From Streptomyces sp. NBC_01244 (lineage in GTDB: Bacteria; Actinomycetota; Actinomycetes; Streptomycetales; Streptomycetaceae): a DNA stretch of 64,000 nt. The stretch is taken from the NCBI RefSeq assembly GCF_035987325.1, contig NZ_CP108488.1, positions 8,742,001-8,806,000 of the forward strand. Direction: 5' to 3'. The notes under the pieces are model-generated. The model worked only from the letters and a program-made list of their open reading frames with translations. It had not been told where the DNA came from and did not search any database. Positions 34,888 to 43,096 of this stretch are shown here, piece after piece. The position numbers were made by a program, and so were the translations under genes. The first letter of the stretch is position 1. Every line of letters begins with the position of its first letter.

Positions 34888-35721
34888 TTACCCCAGGAAC
34901 GCGTCGACGGCCGCGGCGAACCGTCCGGCATCGTCGACCCAGGGGTAATGGCCCGCTCCGGGCTGCACCGAGACGGTGGCCTGGGGGAACAGTCCCGCGA
35001 GCTCGGCCGTCGAGCGCGGGGGGCTGTTCAGGTCGAACTCCCCGGTGAGCAGCAGGACGGGCGCCGCGAAGGAGGCGAGCGCCGCCCGGGTGGTCTCCGG
35101 GGTGAAGGCCCCGTCGGCGCCGAACCGGGCGACGGCCTCCCGGTTGACCGGCAGGCCGGCGGCGTGGTGCTCGCGTGCCGCGTCGTCCCACCGGCCGCAG
35201 AAGAAGGGGGCGAGGGCCTCCCAGTCGCCGCCCGTGCCCGCGCAGACGGCCTCCAGGGCGGCGAACGCCGCCGGGAACCAGGGCTCGTCCTCGCGGAGCC
35301 GTGCGAGTGCGAGCCGCGTGTCGCCGGTGACCTCGATCCCGACGGCCCGGGTGCCGGGGCCGATCAGGGCGAGCTTGCCGACGCTGCGGGGGTACCGGGC
35401 CGCGTACCCCATCGCGATGTTCGCCCCGGCGGAGTGGCCGAGCAGGTCCGTCCGGGCGAGCCCGAGGTGTTCGCGCAGCGCCTCCACGTCCTCGACGAGC
35501 CGGTCGCAGCGGTAGGAGGCGGTGTCCTCGGGAACCGCCGACCGGCCGGTGCCGCGCAGGTCGAGGAGGATCAGCCGGCGTCGCAGGGACAGGCCGCCGA
35601 GGTCGCCGAGGTACCGGGAATCCGCAGGGCCTCCGGGGATGCAGACGAGCGGTTCGCCGCCGCCGTCGCCGATCGTGCGGTAGGCGAGCCGGGTGCCATC
35701 GGGTGCGCAAAAGGTGGGCAT
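34888..35721 (-). CDS. Alpha/beta hydrolase, prolyl-aminopeptidase-like
   Basis: A 277-residue alpha/beta hydrolase. The oxyanion motif is VCIPGGPADSRYLGDL, DLRGTGRSA follows, and the nucleophile elbow is DLLGHSAGANIAMGYA. Asp and His of the triad fall in TGEFDLNSPP and GAGHYPWVDD. It probably cleaves a small ester, amide or N-terminal proline. The ATG at 35721 has no strong ribosome-binding site. The divergent HTH gene and a 30-bp perfect palindrome between them suggest it is the regulator's target. Confidence 0.9.
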   Translation of the reverse strand: MPTFCAPDGTRLAYRTIGDGGGEPLVCIPGGPADSRYLGDLGGLSLRRRLILLDLRGTGRSAVPEDTASYRCDRLVEDVEALREHLGLARTDLLGHSAGANIAMGYAARYPRSVGKLALIGPGTRAVGIEVTGDTRLALARLREDEPWFPAAFAALEAVCAGTGGDWEALAPFFCGRWDDAAREHHAAGLPVNREAVARFGADGAFTPETTRAALASFAAPVLLLTGEFDLNSPPRSTAELAGLFPQATVSVQPGAGHYPWVDDAGRFAAAVDAFLG

Positions 35722-35737
35722 GGGTGCAGCCTGCCAT

Positions 35738-35767
35738 CCATAACCGGGTTGTACAACCCGGTTATGG
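35738..35767. promoter_or_regulatory. 30-bp perfect palindrome between hydrolase and HTH-regulator genes
   Basis: The half CCATAACCGGGTTGT is followed at once by its exact reverse complement. A third related half-site, ATAACCGAG, occurs at 35798-35806 just before the regulator ATG. The -10-like TATGG ends of the palindrome overlap likely promoters on both sides, suiting a repressor operator. Confidence 0.75.
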
Positions 35768-35808
35768 TTACCTGCCGCCGTAGCGCGGTTCCGGTGTATA
35801 ACCGAGCT

Positions 35809-36414
35809 ATGACAGGTGAAGAGGGTGTACGCCGGATCCCGGAGTCGCTGACGGAGGAGCAGGCCGGGCGGATGCTCGCGGAGATGAACGAGGTCATCCG
35901 CGCGGGTGAGGAGATGCGCAAGCTGCGCACCGAGATGATCAAGGTGTTCACGGGCTTCGGCTGGACGCAGGACAAGATCGCCCGGCTCACCGCGATGAGC
36001 CAGCCGGCCGTGTCCAAGCAGGTGGCGAAGTACAAGCAGCAGGAGCCGCTCCCGCCGGTCGGACTCTCCCTCGACCAGGGCGACGCGCCGTGGCTCGAAG
36101 GGCGCCTGTGGGGCCTGGCCGAGGAGATCGCCGAGGCGTACCCGGACACCGCGCGCTGCGCCCGCCACGTCGATGCGGTCGCCCGGGGGAAGAAGCGGTT
36201 CACACCCCGGGACGTGGACGAGCTGCGACGCCTCGTCGAGGAGGATCTGAGGCTGCACCGCGAGGAGCTGCCCGCCGCCTACCGGGAGGCCTACGACGCG
36301 ATCAGCCGAGGCCTCGACGTCCCCTCGGGGGCCGCCACCACGGACACCCCGGCCTCCGTGCGCCGCACCCTCGCACACCGGATCCAGCGCGACCGGCTCG
36401 GAGACGGCGCCTGA
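35809..36414 (+). CDS. Helix-turn-helix DNA-binding protein, likely local regulator
   Basis: A 201-residue protein. An N-terminal helix (residues 12-48, EEQAGRMLAEMNEVIRAGEE) precedes a sigma-4/XRE-like HTH at about residues 49-76 (GFGWTQDKIARLTAMSQPAV then SKQVAKYK). The C-terminal 120 residues are acidic/basic helical (EEIAEAYPDTARCARHVDAV, FTPRDVDELRRLVEEDLRLH) without a known effector domain. TATAAC ends 6 nt before the ATG, so the gene is probably leaderless. It very likely binds the adjacent 30-bp palindrome and controls itself and the hydrolase. Confidence 0.8.
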   Translation: MTGEEGVRRIPESLTEEQAGRMLAEMNEVIRAGEEMRKLRTEMIKVFTGFGWTQDKIARLTAMSQPAVSKQVAKYKQQEPLPPVGLSLDQGDAPWLEGRLWGLAEEIAEAYPDTARCARHVDAVARGKKRFTPRDVDELRRLVEEDLRLHREELPAAYREAYDAISRGLDVPSGAATTDTPASVRRTLAHRIQRDRLGDGA

Positions 36415-36591
36415 CGGGCCGGGCCGGGGGCGCGAGCCCGGGCGGGGCCCGGAGCCACATCCACAAGGCCGCCCTGGCCACAAGGCCGTCCTGACCGCAC
36501 CGCCGTCCTGGCCGAACGGCCGATGCGGGCGCCCGGGCGGATCCGGCAGCCTCTACGGGTCCCCCCGCTCCGCCCCCTCGAAGGAGGCGCC

Positions 36592-37203
36592 ATGCTGCAC
36601 GCCCTCTACCTCCTCGGCATCGCCGCCTTCGCCGCCTCCGGCGTCCTCGCCGCGCACCGCGCCGACATGGACCCCTTCGGCGGGCTCGTCCTCGCCTTCG
36701 CGGCCAGCATCTCCGGCGGGACCCTGCGTGACCTCATCCTCGACCGGCACCCGCTCTACTGGACGCACGACTGGCTGCTGCTCGTCCTCATCGGGTCCGT
36801 CGCCGTCGCCACCATGCTCTACCTGCGCCGCTGGGAGCTCCCGCAGCGCGCGCTCATGGTCGTGGACGCCGTCGGCCTCGCCGTCGTCACCGTGATCGGC
36901 GCCCGCGCCGCGATCGACGCGCACGTCACCCCCGTCGCCGTACTCATCCTGGCCGTCCTGACGGGCGTCACCGGCGAGGTCGTCCGCGACGTGCTCTGCG
37001 GAGAGTTCCCGCCGCTGCTCCTGCGCGAAGAGGTGTACGCGACCGCCGCCCTCGCCGGGGCGCTGTCCTACCTCGGCCTGCACTGGGCCGGTGTCCCGGA
37101 CACCGCCGACATCGTCGTGTCGGCCGGCCTCGTCTTCGCCCTGCGCATGACCGCGATCTTCCGCGATCTGCACCTGCCCCGGCTCCGGCGCACCACCGCC
37201 TGA
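36592..37203 (+). CDS. TRIC cation channel family (UPF0126) membrane protein
   Basis: A 203-residue membrane protein with seven predicted helices in two repeats. Each half has the family glycine/arginine signature: ASISGGTLRDLILDRHPLYW in the first and LTGVTGEVVRDVLCGEFPPL in the second. Prokaryotic TRIC proteins form homotrimeric potassium-permeable channels. AAGGAGGCGCC precedes ATG 36592, supporting this start. The gene is 17 bp ahead of a GNAT gene in the same direction. Confidence 0.93.
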   Translation: MLHALYLLGIAAFAASGVLAAHRADMDPFGGLVLAFAASISGGTLRDLILDRHPLYWTHDWLLLVLIGSVAVATMLYLRRWELPQRALMVVDAVGLAVVTVIGARAAIDAHVTPVAVLILAVLTGVTGEVVRDVLCGEFPPLLLREEVYATAALAGALSYLGLHWAGVPDTADIVVSAGLVFALRMTAIFRDLHLPRLRRTTA

Positions 37204-37220
37204 TCCCTATCCTCGGTCGG

Positions 37221-37754
37221 ATGAACCCCTCCCTCACCCGGATCGACGATGCCGCCGCCCTGGCCGCACACCGCGAGGAGCTCGCCGCGCTGCTCCTCGC
37301 CGTCGTGCGCGGGGGCTCCTCCATCGGCTTCCTCGCCGACCTCGACCACCGGGAGGCCGCCGCCTGGTGGGACTCCCTGCGCCCCGCCGTCGAGGAGGGC
37401 TCCCTCGCCCTGTGGGTGTCCCGGGGGCCGGACGGCCGGATCGACGGCACCGTCAGCTGGAGCCGGGAGACGAAGCCCAACGGCCGTCACCGCGCCGAGG
37501 TCCGCAAGCTGATGGTCCACCCCGAAGCCCGCGGCCGCGGCACCGGCCGCGCACTCCTCGCCGAGGCAGAGGCCGCCGCGGCCCGCGCCGGGGTGGTGCT
37601 GCTGTTCCTCGACACCGAGAGCGGCAGCGCGGCCGAGCGGGTGTACCGGGCCGCCGGCTGGACCGAGGCCGGCTCCATCCCCGACTACGCCGCCGACCCG
37701 GCCGGCCGCCTGGTGGCGACCACCCTCTACTACAAACACACCGAACAGGAGTAG
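37221..37754 (+). CDS. GNAT family N-acetyltransferase
   Basis: A 177-residue GNAT protein. Motif A is LMVHPEARGRGTGRALLAEA (R-G-x-G-x-G/A) near residues 94-113, preceded by a VSWSRETKPNGRHRAEV strand and followed by FLDTESGSAAERVYRAAGW. The layout fits small-molecule acetyltransferases. The ATG lies 18 bp after the TRIC stop, so the two are probably cotranscribed. The substrate cannot be named. Confidence 0.92.
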   Translation: MNPSLTRIDDAAALAAHREELAALLLAVVRGGSSIGFLADLDHREAAAWWDSLRPAVEEGSLALWVSRGPDGRIDGTVSWSRETKPNGRHRAEVRKLMVHPEARGRGTGRALLAEAEAAAARAGVVLLFLDTESGSAAERVYRAAGWTEAGSIPDYAADPAGRLVATTLYYKHTEQE

Positions 37755-37826
37755 GTGTCCCCGGTGACCTCGCCCGCCGCGCCGCGTTAGACCCGTAGCC
37801 ACCGGCCACCGAGCGAGGGAGACCGT

Positions 37827-38213
37827 ATGTACGCAGCACCAGGCGCACCACTCACCCGCCGCGCGGTCCTCCGTACCGCCTTCACCGCGGCCGTGTTCGC
37901 CGGCACGGCCGCGGCGCTGGCCCCCGTACTGCGCGCCCGCCGTCCGCGGCAGACCCTCACACCGGCCCCGCTGATCCCGGCGGGCGAGGAGACGTACCGC
38001 GGCCGGCACATCGCCGTCGACCCGGCGGGGACCAGTGTCCGCATCGACGGCCGTGCCCTGCACGTCATGCGCCGCTCCGACGGCACGTACCTGAGCGGGA
38101 TCAACCACTTCCAGTCCTACGCGACCCCGCTGGAGCTCGCCCGCGCGGCCGTCGACGAACTGGGCACCACCCAGCTGGCGTTCGCCGCCGCGCACCATGG
38201 GGGACAGGAGTAG
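37827..38213 (+). CDS. melD1: Tyrosinase copper chaperone (MelC1/MelD1-like)
   Basis: A 128-residue MelC1-type protein with a twin-arginine-like signal (LTRRAVLRTAFTAAVFAGTA). The conserved caddie domain follows: EETYRGRHIAVDPAG, SVRIDGRALHVMRRSDGTYL, and SGINHFQSYATPLELARAAV. It binds apo-tyrosinase, delivers copper, and carries it through the Tat pathway, since tyrosinase has no signal of its own. The partner enzyme begins 6 bp after its stop. The short spacing supports co-translation. The symbol follows the MelD naming used for second Streptomyces tyrosinase operons. Confidence 0.9.
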   Translation: MYAAPGAPLTRRAVLRTAFTAAVFAGTAAALAPVLRARRPRQTLTPAPLIPAGEETYRGRHIAVDPAGTSVRIDGRALHVMRRSDGTYLSGINHFQSYATPLELARAAVDELGTTQLAFAAAHHGGQE

Positions 38214-38219
38214 CAGGGC

Positions 38220-39083
38220 GTGTACACCCGACAGAACCAGAAGAACCTGACCAGCGCGCAGAAGAAGCGCTTCACGGCGGCCGTGATCGAGCTCAAGCGC
38301 AACGGGACCTACGACGCGTTCGTCCGCACCCACGACAAGTACTTCGTCCCCGACCGCGACCGCAAACTGCGCGTCGGGCACATGTCGCCGTCCTTCTTCC
38401 CCTGGCACCGGCGCTACCTGCTGGAGTTCGAACGCCAGCTCCAGAGCGTCGACGCGGGCGTCACCATCCCGTACTGGGACTGGACCACCGATACCAGCCC
38501 GGCCTCCTCCCTGTGGGCGGAGGACTTCCTCGGCGGGACCGGCCGGGAGCGCGACCGCCAGGTGATGACCGGCCCGTTCGCCTACGGCAAGGGCAACTGG
38601 ACGGTCACGGTCGGCATCACGGAGGCCGCCTTCCTCACCCGCAACCTGGGCCGGCCGCAGAACCCGATCAGCCTGCCGACCCCGGCCGAGCTCAAGTGGG
38701 CGATCGACGACCCGCTGTACGACAGCTCCCCCTGGGACTCGACGGCCGGGCGCGGCGGCTTCCGCAACAAACTGGAGGGCTGGGCCGCCCCGAAGAGCGA
38801 GAAGTGGCGCAACCACAACAAGGTGCACCAGTGGATCGGCGGCCACATGACCGGCGGCACGGCCCCCAACGACCCCGCGTTCTGGCTGCACCACGCCTTC
38901 GTGGACCTGCTCTGGGACCGCTGGCAGCAACGGCACCCGGCCTCCGGCTACCTGCCCGCCGCCCCGCTCGCGCTCGGCGACCTCCAGCGCGGCCGGGTGA
39001 TCGCCCTCGACGAGCCGATGCCGCCGTGGGACGTCACCCCGCGCGAGATGCTCGGACACCAGGGCCTCTACCGCTACGAGTGA
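38220..39083 (+). CDS. melD2: Tyrosinase (MelC2/MelD2-like)
   Basis: A 287-residue type-3 copper enzyme that oxidises tyrosine and dihydroxyphenylalanine to quinones for melanin. The CuA histidines are H38, H54 and H63 (THDKYF, GHMSPSFFPWHRR). The CuB histidines are H199, H203 and H225 (NHNKVHQWIGGH, FWLHHAFVDLLW). Compared with the second tyrosinase of this window it has nine extra residues between W188 and the CuB site. No signal peptide, as expected for export by its chaperone. The start is GTG 38220. A perfect hairpin terminator follows at 39119. Confidence 0.95.
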   Translation: MYTRQNQKNLTSAQKKRFTAAVIELKRNGTYDAFVRTHDKYFVPDRDRKLRVGHMSPSFFPWHRRYLLEFERQLQSVDAGVTIPYWDWTTDTSPASSLWAEDFLGGTGRERDRQVMTGPFAYGKGNWTVTVGITEAAFLTRNLGRPQNPISLPTPAELKWAIDDPLYDSSPWDSTAGRGGFRNKLEGWAAPKSEKWRNHNKVHQWIGGHMTGGTAPNDPAFWLHHAFVDLLWDRWQQRHPASGYLPAAPLALGDLQRGRVIALDEPMPPWDVTPREMLGHQGLYRYE

Positions 39084-39118
39084 GCCCCGGCGGGCGGGGC
39101 CGGCCCGACGACACGAGG

Positions 39119-39148
39119 AAGGGCCCCCGCCGTACGGCGGGGGCCCTT
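39119..39148. terminator. 30-bp perfect palindromic terminator between tyrosinase and chaplin
   Basis: The half AAGGGCCCCCGCCGT is followed directly by its reverse complement, giving a GC-rich stem of up to 13 bp with a small CGTA-type loop. It lies between two convergent genes and ends both. Confidence 0.85.
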
Positions 39149-39164
39149 CGGGTCACCAGGCGAT

Positions 39165-39446
39165 TCAGCCGCCGTAGTTGCCCTCGGTGTGGTGGTCGCC
39201 GCCGCCCGAGGCGTTGATGCAGGTGTTGCCGAACGCCGGGTTCAGCAGGCCGATCACGTTGACGGTGTTGCCGCAGACGTTGACCGGGACGTGCACCGGA
39301 ACCTGGAGCAGGTTGCCCGAGAGGACACCGGGGGAGCCGACCGCCGCACCGTGCGCTCCGGCATCGGCAGCCGCCAGACCCGCACCGGCGGCCAGGGCGC
39401 TACCGGCGGCAGCGGTGATGACGAATGCCTTCGCGATACGCGACAT
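39165..39446 (-). CDS. Short chaplin
   Basis: A 93-residue secreted amyloid-forming surfactant of aerial hyphae. The signal covers residues 1-27 (SRIAKAFVITAAAGSALAAG, ending AAADA). The chaplin domain follows: GSPGVLSGNLLQVPVHVPVN, VCGNTVNVIGLLNPAFGNTC, with two cysteines that form the family disulphide. There is no LPXTG or second domain, so it is a short chaplin (ChpD-H class). The C-tail GGDHHTEGNYGG is polar and His-rich. AGGAGA precedes ATG 39446; an earlier TTG is not needed. Confidence 0.95.
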   Translation of the reverse strand: MSRIAKAFVITAAAGSALAAGAGLAAADAGAHGAAVGSPGVLSGNLLQVPVHVPVNVCGNTVNVIGLLNPAFGNTCINASGGGDHHTEGNYGG

Positions 39447-39617
39447 CAAGATCTCCTAGAGAGGAACGTGGGTGCCGCAGGAAACAGAAGTTGCGGCGTT
39501 TGACATGGCATACAACGCGGAGAGCGCCCAAGGGTCACGGTCGCTGAGCCGCCGGTGATCTCTGACCGCTCCGTGGTCCCCGACCACCTGCCGATTTCGA
39601 ACCACGAGGGTTCCGGC

Positions 39618-40016
39618 CTACGAGCCGGCCGAGAAGCGGGCGGAGGAGAAGTACCGGGACACCGGCTTGACCGCTCCCGGCGCCAGCACCTCCACCGGGG
39701 TGCCCACGCAGCCCGGCTCCCGGTACAGGGCCACCGAGCGCCCGGTCTTGTTCGTCACCGCCCGCCCGCCGCCGCCCAGGGCTTCCACGCAGCCCCGGGG
39801 GGAGTCGATGCCGTGCGGGCGGTCGTCCGTGCCCAGGTACTGGAAGGCGGGCCCGATGGCCGTCGGGGTCCCGAGGGCGGCGGACGGGCCGTCGGCGGCG
39901 TACGCGCTGCCGCCGGCCGCCGCTCCGGCGGTGGCCGTGGCCGCCAGCAGCAGGACGGGGACCGATCCGGCCCGGACGAGGCTCCGAATGGTGTGGGGGA
40001 GAGACAGGGATCGCAT
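39618..40016 (-). CDS. Small secreted protein of unknown function
   Basis: A 132-residue exported protein. Residues 1-40 form a signal (TIRSLVRAGSVPVLLLAATA, ending GGSAYA). The mature 90 residues carry two cysteines (RGCVEALGGGGRAV and YREPGCVGTPVEV) in a beta-rich pattern like the small I36/beta-gamma-crystallin-like secreted proteins common in Streptomyces. No enzymatic motif is seen. Start choice rests on the signal peptide; the ribosome-binding site is weak. It is divergent from a carboxylesterase gene. Confidence 0.68.
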   Translation of the reverse strand: MRSLSLPHTIRSLVRAGSVPVLLLAATATAGAAAGGSAYAADGPSAALGTPTAIGPAFQYLGTDDRPHGIDSPRGCVEALGGGGRAVTNKTGRSVALYREPGCVGTPVEVLAPGAVKPVSRYFSSARFSAGS

Positions 40017-40136
40017 GCCCGCCCAACCCGGCGCGCCCCCGGCGGGGTCACGCCTTGTCACCCCGCGCATGCCTGTGCGACCGTGCGACCGGCGCGGAGC
40101 CCCGACACCCAGGAGCCCCGACACTTGGAGGACGTG

Positions 40137-41642
40137 ATGGCCGCAGCGGCGAGCGAGACCCCGGACCGCCCCCGTCCCCGGGTCCGGACCACCCACGGCG
40201 AGGTCGAGGGAAGGACCGGGCCGGGCGGCATCGCCGTCTTCCGGGGCATCCCCTACGCCGCCCCGCCCGTCGGAGCCCTCCGGTTCGCCGCGCCCGAGCC
40301 CCCCGAGGCCTGGGACGGCGTACGCGACGCGGGTGCGTACGGCCCCACCGCGCCCAAGGTGCCCTACCCCGAGGCCTTCGCCGCGCTGCTGCCGGACCCC
40401 GAGGTCCCCGGGGAGGACTGCCTGAACCTCAACGTGTGGACCCCCGCCCCCCTCGGCGAGGAGATGTCCGGGGCCCGGCTGCCGGTCATGGTGTGGATCC
40501 ACGGAGGCGCCCTCACCCGGGGCTCCTCGGCCGTGCCCGTCTACGAGGGCTCCGCCTTCGCCCGCGACGGGGTGGTGCTCGTCTCCGTCAACTACCGCCT
40601 GGGCGTCCTCGGCTACGGCCTCTTCCCCGACGCCCCCGCCAACCGCGGGCTGCTCGACCAGATCGCCGCCCTGGCCTGGGTACGGGAGAACATCGCGGCC
40701 TTCGGCGGCGACCCCGCCCGTGTCACCGTCTTCGGGGAGTCCGCCGGAGCCATCAGCGTCGGCGCCCTGCTCGCCGCACCCCGCGCCGCCGGCCTCTTCC
40801 ACCAGGCCGTCCTGCAGAGCGGCGCCCCCGAGGCGCTGCCGCGGGACAAGGTGCGCACCATGGTCCGGCGGATGGCCGCACTGCTCAAGGTGCCGGCGAC
40901 CGCAGAGGCCTTCACCCGGGCCGCCCTGCCCGATCTGCTCGCCGCCCAGGCGGCCGTACTGCGCCGCTCCTCACCGCTGCTGGGCGGCCCCGCCTTCGGC
41001 CTGGTCGCCGACCCGGAGACGCTGCCGCTCGATCCGCTCGAAGCGGCGGCCGCGCGGGGCGACGTAGCGCTGCTGCTGGGCTGGACCGCCGAGGAGTACC
41101 GGCTGTGGCTGGCCCCGACCGGCGCGATGCGGCTGCTCGACCGCCTGGGGCCGCTGTCCGTGGCCCTGGGCCGGATCCGGTCCGGCAAGGACCGGGCCGC
41201 CGTACGGGCGCTGCGCGCGGAGCGGCCCGGCGCGGGACCGGCCGACCTCCTCGGCCACCTGCTCACCGACCGGCTGCTGCGCGATCCGCTGCGCGTGCTG
41301 GCGGGTGCGGCCGGGCGGAGCGCGCCGAGCTTCGTGTACGAGTTCGCGTGGCCGTCCGGGGTCGCCGGCCTCGGGTCCTGCCACGCCCTGGAACTGGGCT
41401 TCGTCTTCGACACCCTGGACGTACCCGAGGCGTCCTGGCTTGCCGGGCCGGACGCTCCGCAGGAACTGGCCGGGGAGATGCACGGGGCCTGGGTGCGCTT
41501 CGCCGTCGACGGGGACCCGGGCTGGGCGCCCTGGAACGGCGACGGCCCGCCGAGGACGTTCGGCGGGCCGGGGCGCGAGGAGCCGGCGGGGGCGGAGCCG
41601 GTGCGGGTCGGCGCGGCGACTACTCGACGGGTCCTTCCATGA
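40137..41642 (+). CDS. Type-B carboxylesterase
   Basis: A 501-residue carboxylesterase/lipase of the cholinesterase-like family, without a signal peptide. The N-terminal FRGIPYAAPPVGALRFA, the EDCLNLNVWTPA motif, the oxyanion HGGALTRGSS and the nucleophile elbow VFGESAGAISV are complete; the Glu falls in the central region and His in GSCHALELGF. It hydrolyses esters of broad type; para-nitrobenzyl-esterase-like members are close. GGAGG lies 5 bp before ATG 40137. Its last 23 bp overlap the end of the convergent esterase gene. Confidence 0.92.
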   Translation: MAAAASETPDRPRPRVRTTHGEVEGRTGPGGIAVFRGIPYAAPPVGALRFAAPEPPEAWDGVRDAGAYGPTAPKVPYPEAFAALLPDPEVPGEDCLNLNVWTPAPLGEEMSGARLPVMVWIHGGALTRGSSAVPVYEGSAFARDGVVLVSVNYRLGVLGYGLFPDAPANRGLLDQIAALAWVRENIAAFGGDPARVTVFGESAGAISVGALLAAPRAAGLFHQAVLQSGAPEALPRDKVRTMVRRMAALLKVPATAEAFTRAALPDLLAAQAAVLRRSSPLLGGPAFGLVADPETLPLDPLEAAAARGDVALLLGWTAEEYRLWLAPTGAMRLLDRLGPLSVALGRIRSGKDRAAVRALRAERPGAGPADLLGHLLTDRLLRDPLRVLAGAAGRSAPSFVYEFAWPSGVAGLGSCHALELGFVFDTLDVPEASWLAGPDAPQELAGEMHGAWVRFAVDGDPGWAPWNGDGPPRTFGGPGREEPAGAEPVRVGAATTRRVLP

Positions 41643-42846
41643 CCTTGCTGATGAACTGGATCGGTCCCTCGCCCATGTTGGGCACGTAGGTCTTGGCGTT
41701 GTGCCGGCCGCCCTGGATGATCCTCAGGTTGGTGTGGATCGGCCCCTTGCCGTAGTCGGCGATGAACTTCTGCACGTTCGGCAGGGTGTTCTTGTTGCTC
41801 TCGTTGGTGCCGACCTGGAAGGCCAGGTAGACGTCCGGGCTGCCCTTCTTGCCGATCAGCGCCTTGGCGAGCAGCTCGGGGTTGTTCTCCGCCTTCTCCT
41901 TGTCGTGGCCCTTCCACAGGGAGGAGTCGGGGACGATGTCGGGGCCGGAGCAGATCGCGGCCTTGAACTTCTCCGGGTGCTTCAGCACGGCCTTCAGGCT
42001 GGCGAAGCCGCCCGTGGAGGAGCCCATGTAGGCCCAGCCGTCACGGGACTTGATCGTGCGGAAGTTCGCCCGCATCAGGTCCGGGACGTCGTCGGTCAGC
42101 CAGGTGCCCATCTTGGGCTGGCCGGGGATGTCGGAGCCGTCCCAGTAGACGCCCTTGTCGTCCGGGCCCGGGTTCAGCACCGGCATGGCCAGGATGAAGG
42201 GCTTGCTCTTCCCCTGGGAGTACCACTTGCTGATGCTGCTCTGGAGGCCCAGGTCGGTGCCCATCCAGTAGTTGTTCGGGTAACCGGCGCCGCCGGGCAG
42301 CGCGATCATGACCGGGAAGCCGCTCTTGGCGAACTTCGGGTCGTTGTACTCCTTGGGCGCCCACACCCAGACCTTGCCCTTGAATCCGGACTTCTTGCCG
42401 GTCAGTGTGGTGACGGCGACGTGCGTGCCGTCGGACAGGGTCATCGAGTTCTTGAAGTCGGCCGCCGGGCCGGTGGGCATCGACATCTTCGAGTTCGGCG
42501 GCGGCGTGGCGACCGCCGCTCCACCGGTGTCGCCCCCGGCGGAGCCGGACGGCGGCAGCTGTCCGAAGGAGACGGACTCGCCCTTGTCGGTGAAGGGCGG
42601 TATCTCGTAGTGGTTCATCACGAGCGAGGCGACGGCCGCGAGGGCGAGGACGGAGGCACCCGCGATCACCCACCGCCGGACCCGGGACGGCCGGCGCGGC
42701 TCCCCGGGGGACGGCGGAAGCGGCTGTCCGTACGGTTGTCCGTACTGCTGGTCGTACGGCTGTCCGTACGGCTCGCCGTAGGGCTGCTGCTGGTAGGGCC
42801 CTTCCGAGCGGTACGGCTGCTGCTGTCCGTCGGGTGCGTGCGACAT
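41620..42846 (-). CDS. Membrane-anchored Esterase-D/antigen-85-like hydrolase
   Basis: A 408-residue protein. The cytoplasmic N-terminus (residues 1-52) is a PYGQP-rich repeat region (YQQQPYGEPYGQPYDQQYGQ), followed by a basic stop and one helix (about 56-77, RRWVIAGASVLALAAVASLV). The extracellular part is an alpha/beta hydrolase of the Esterase_D type, with MIALPGGAGYPNNYWMG, and nucleophile elbow GWAYMGSSTGGFASL; His lies in QGGRHNAKTY. It probably hydrolyses or transfers acyl groups at the cell surface. GGAGAG precedes ATG 42846. It overlaps the carboxylesterase stop by 23 bp. Confidence 0.85.
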   Translation of the reverse strand: MSHAPDGQQQPYRSEGPYQQQPYGEPYGQPYDQQYGQPYGQPLPPSPGEPRRPSRVRRWVIAGASVLALAAVASLVMNHYEIPPFTDKGESVSFGQLPPSGSAGGDTGGAAVATPPPNSKMSMPTGPAADFKNSMTLSDGTHVAVTTLTGKKSGFKGKVWVWAPKEYNDPKFAKSGFPVMIALPGGAGYPNNYWMGTDLGLQSSISKWYSQGKSKPFILAMPVLNPGPDDKGVYWDGSDIPGQPKMGTWLTDDVPDLMRANFRTIKSRDGWAYMGSSTGGFASLKAVLKHPEKFKAAICSGPDIVPDSSLWKGHDKEKAENNPELLAKALIGKKGSPDVYLAFQVGTNESNKNTLPNVQKFIADYGKGPIHTNLRIIQGGRHNAKTYVPNMGEGPIQFISKVMEGPVE

Positions 42847-43096
42847 GTGCGGTTGCTCTCCGGCTGGTGCTGCCCCGTCGGGGCGGAGTGGGACTGCTTT
42901 CGATCGAAAGATGAGCGTACGTGCCCACGGGTTCCCGATTTTTACGTCTCTTGGGGTTCCGGAGGGGAGCGCGTTGCCCGGCGCGAGAAGGGTGTGCCGA
43001 GTTCCGGTCTGTTCGCCGACTATCCCTGGCCTCCGCACAGGCCGGTCGGTACGGTACCTCCGCGCCGCCCCAGTCCCCTGCCCGGAGGTAACGCCC

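Noticed and set aside
39540..39617. A tRNA-like GC-rich segment near the chaplin gene
   Set aside because: No cloverleaf arms or TTCGANNC T-loop in the right geometry.
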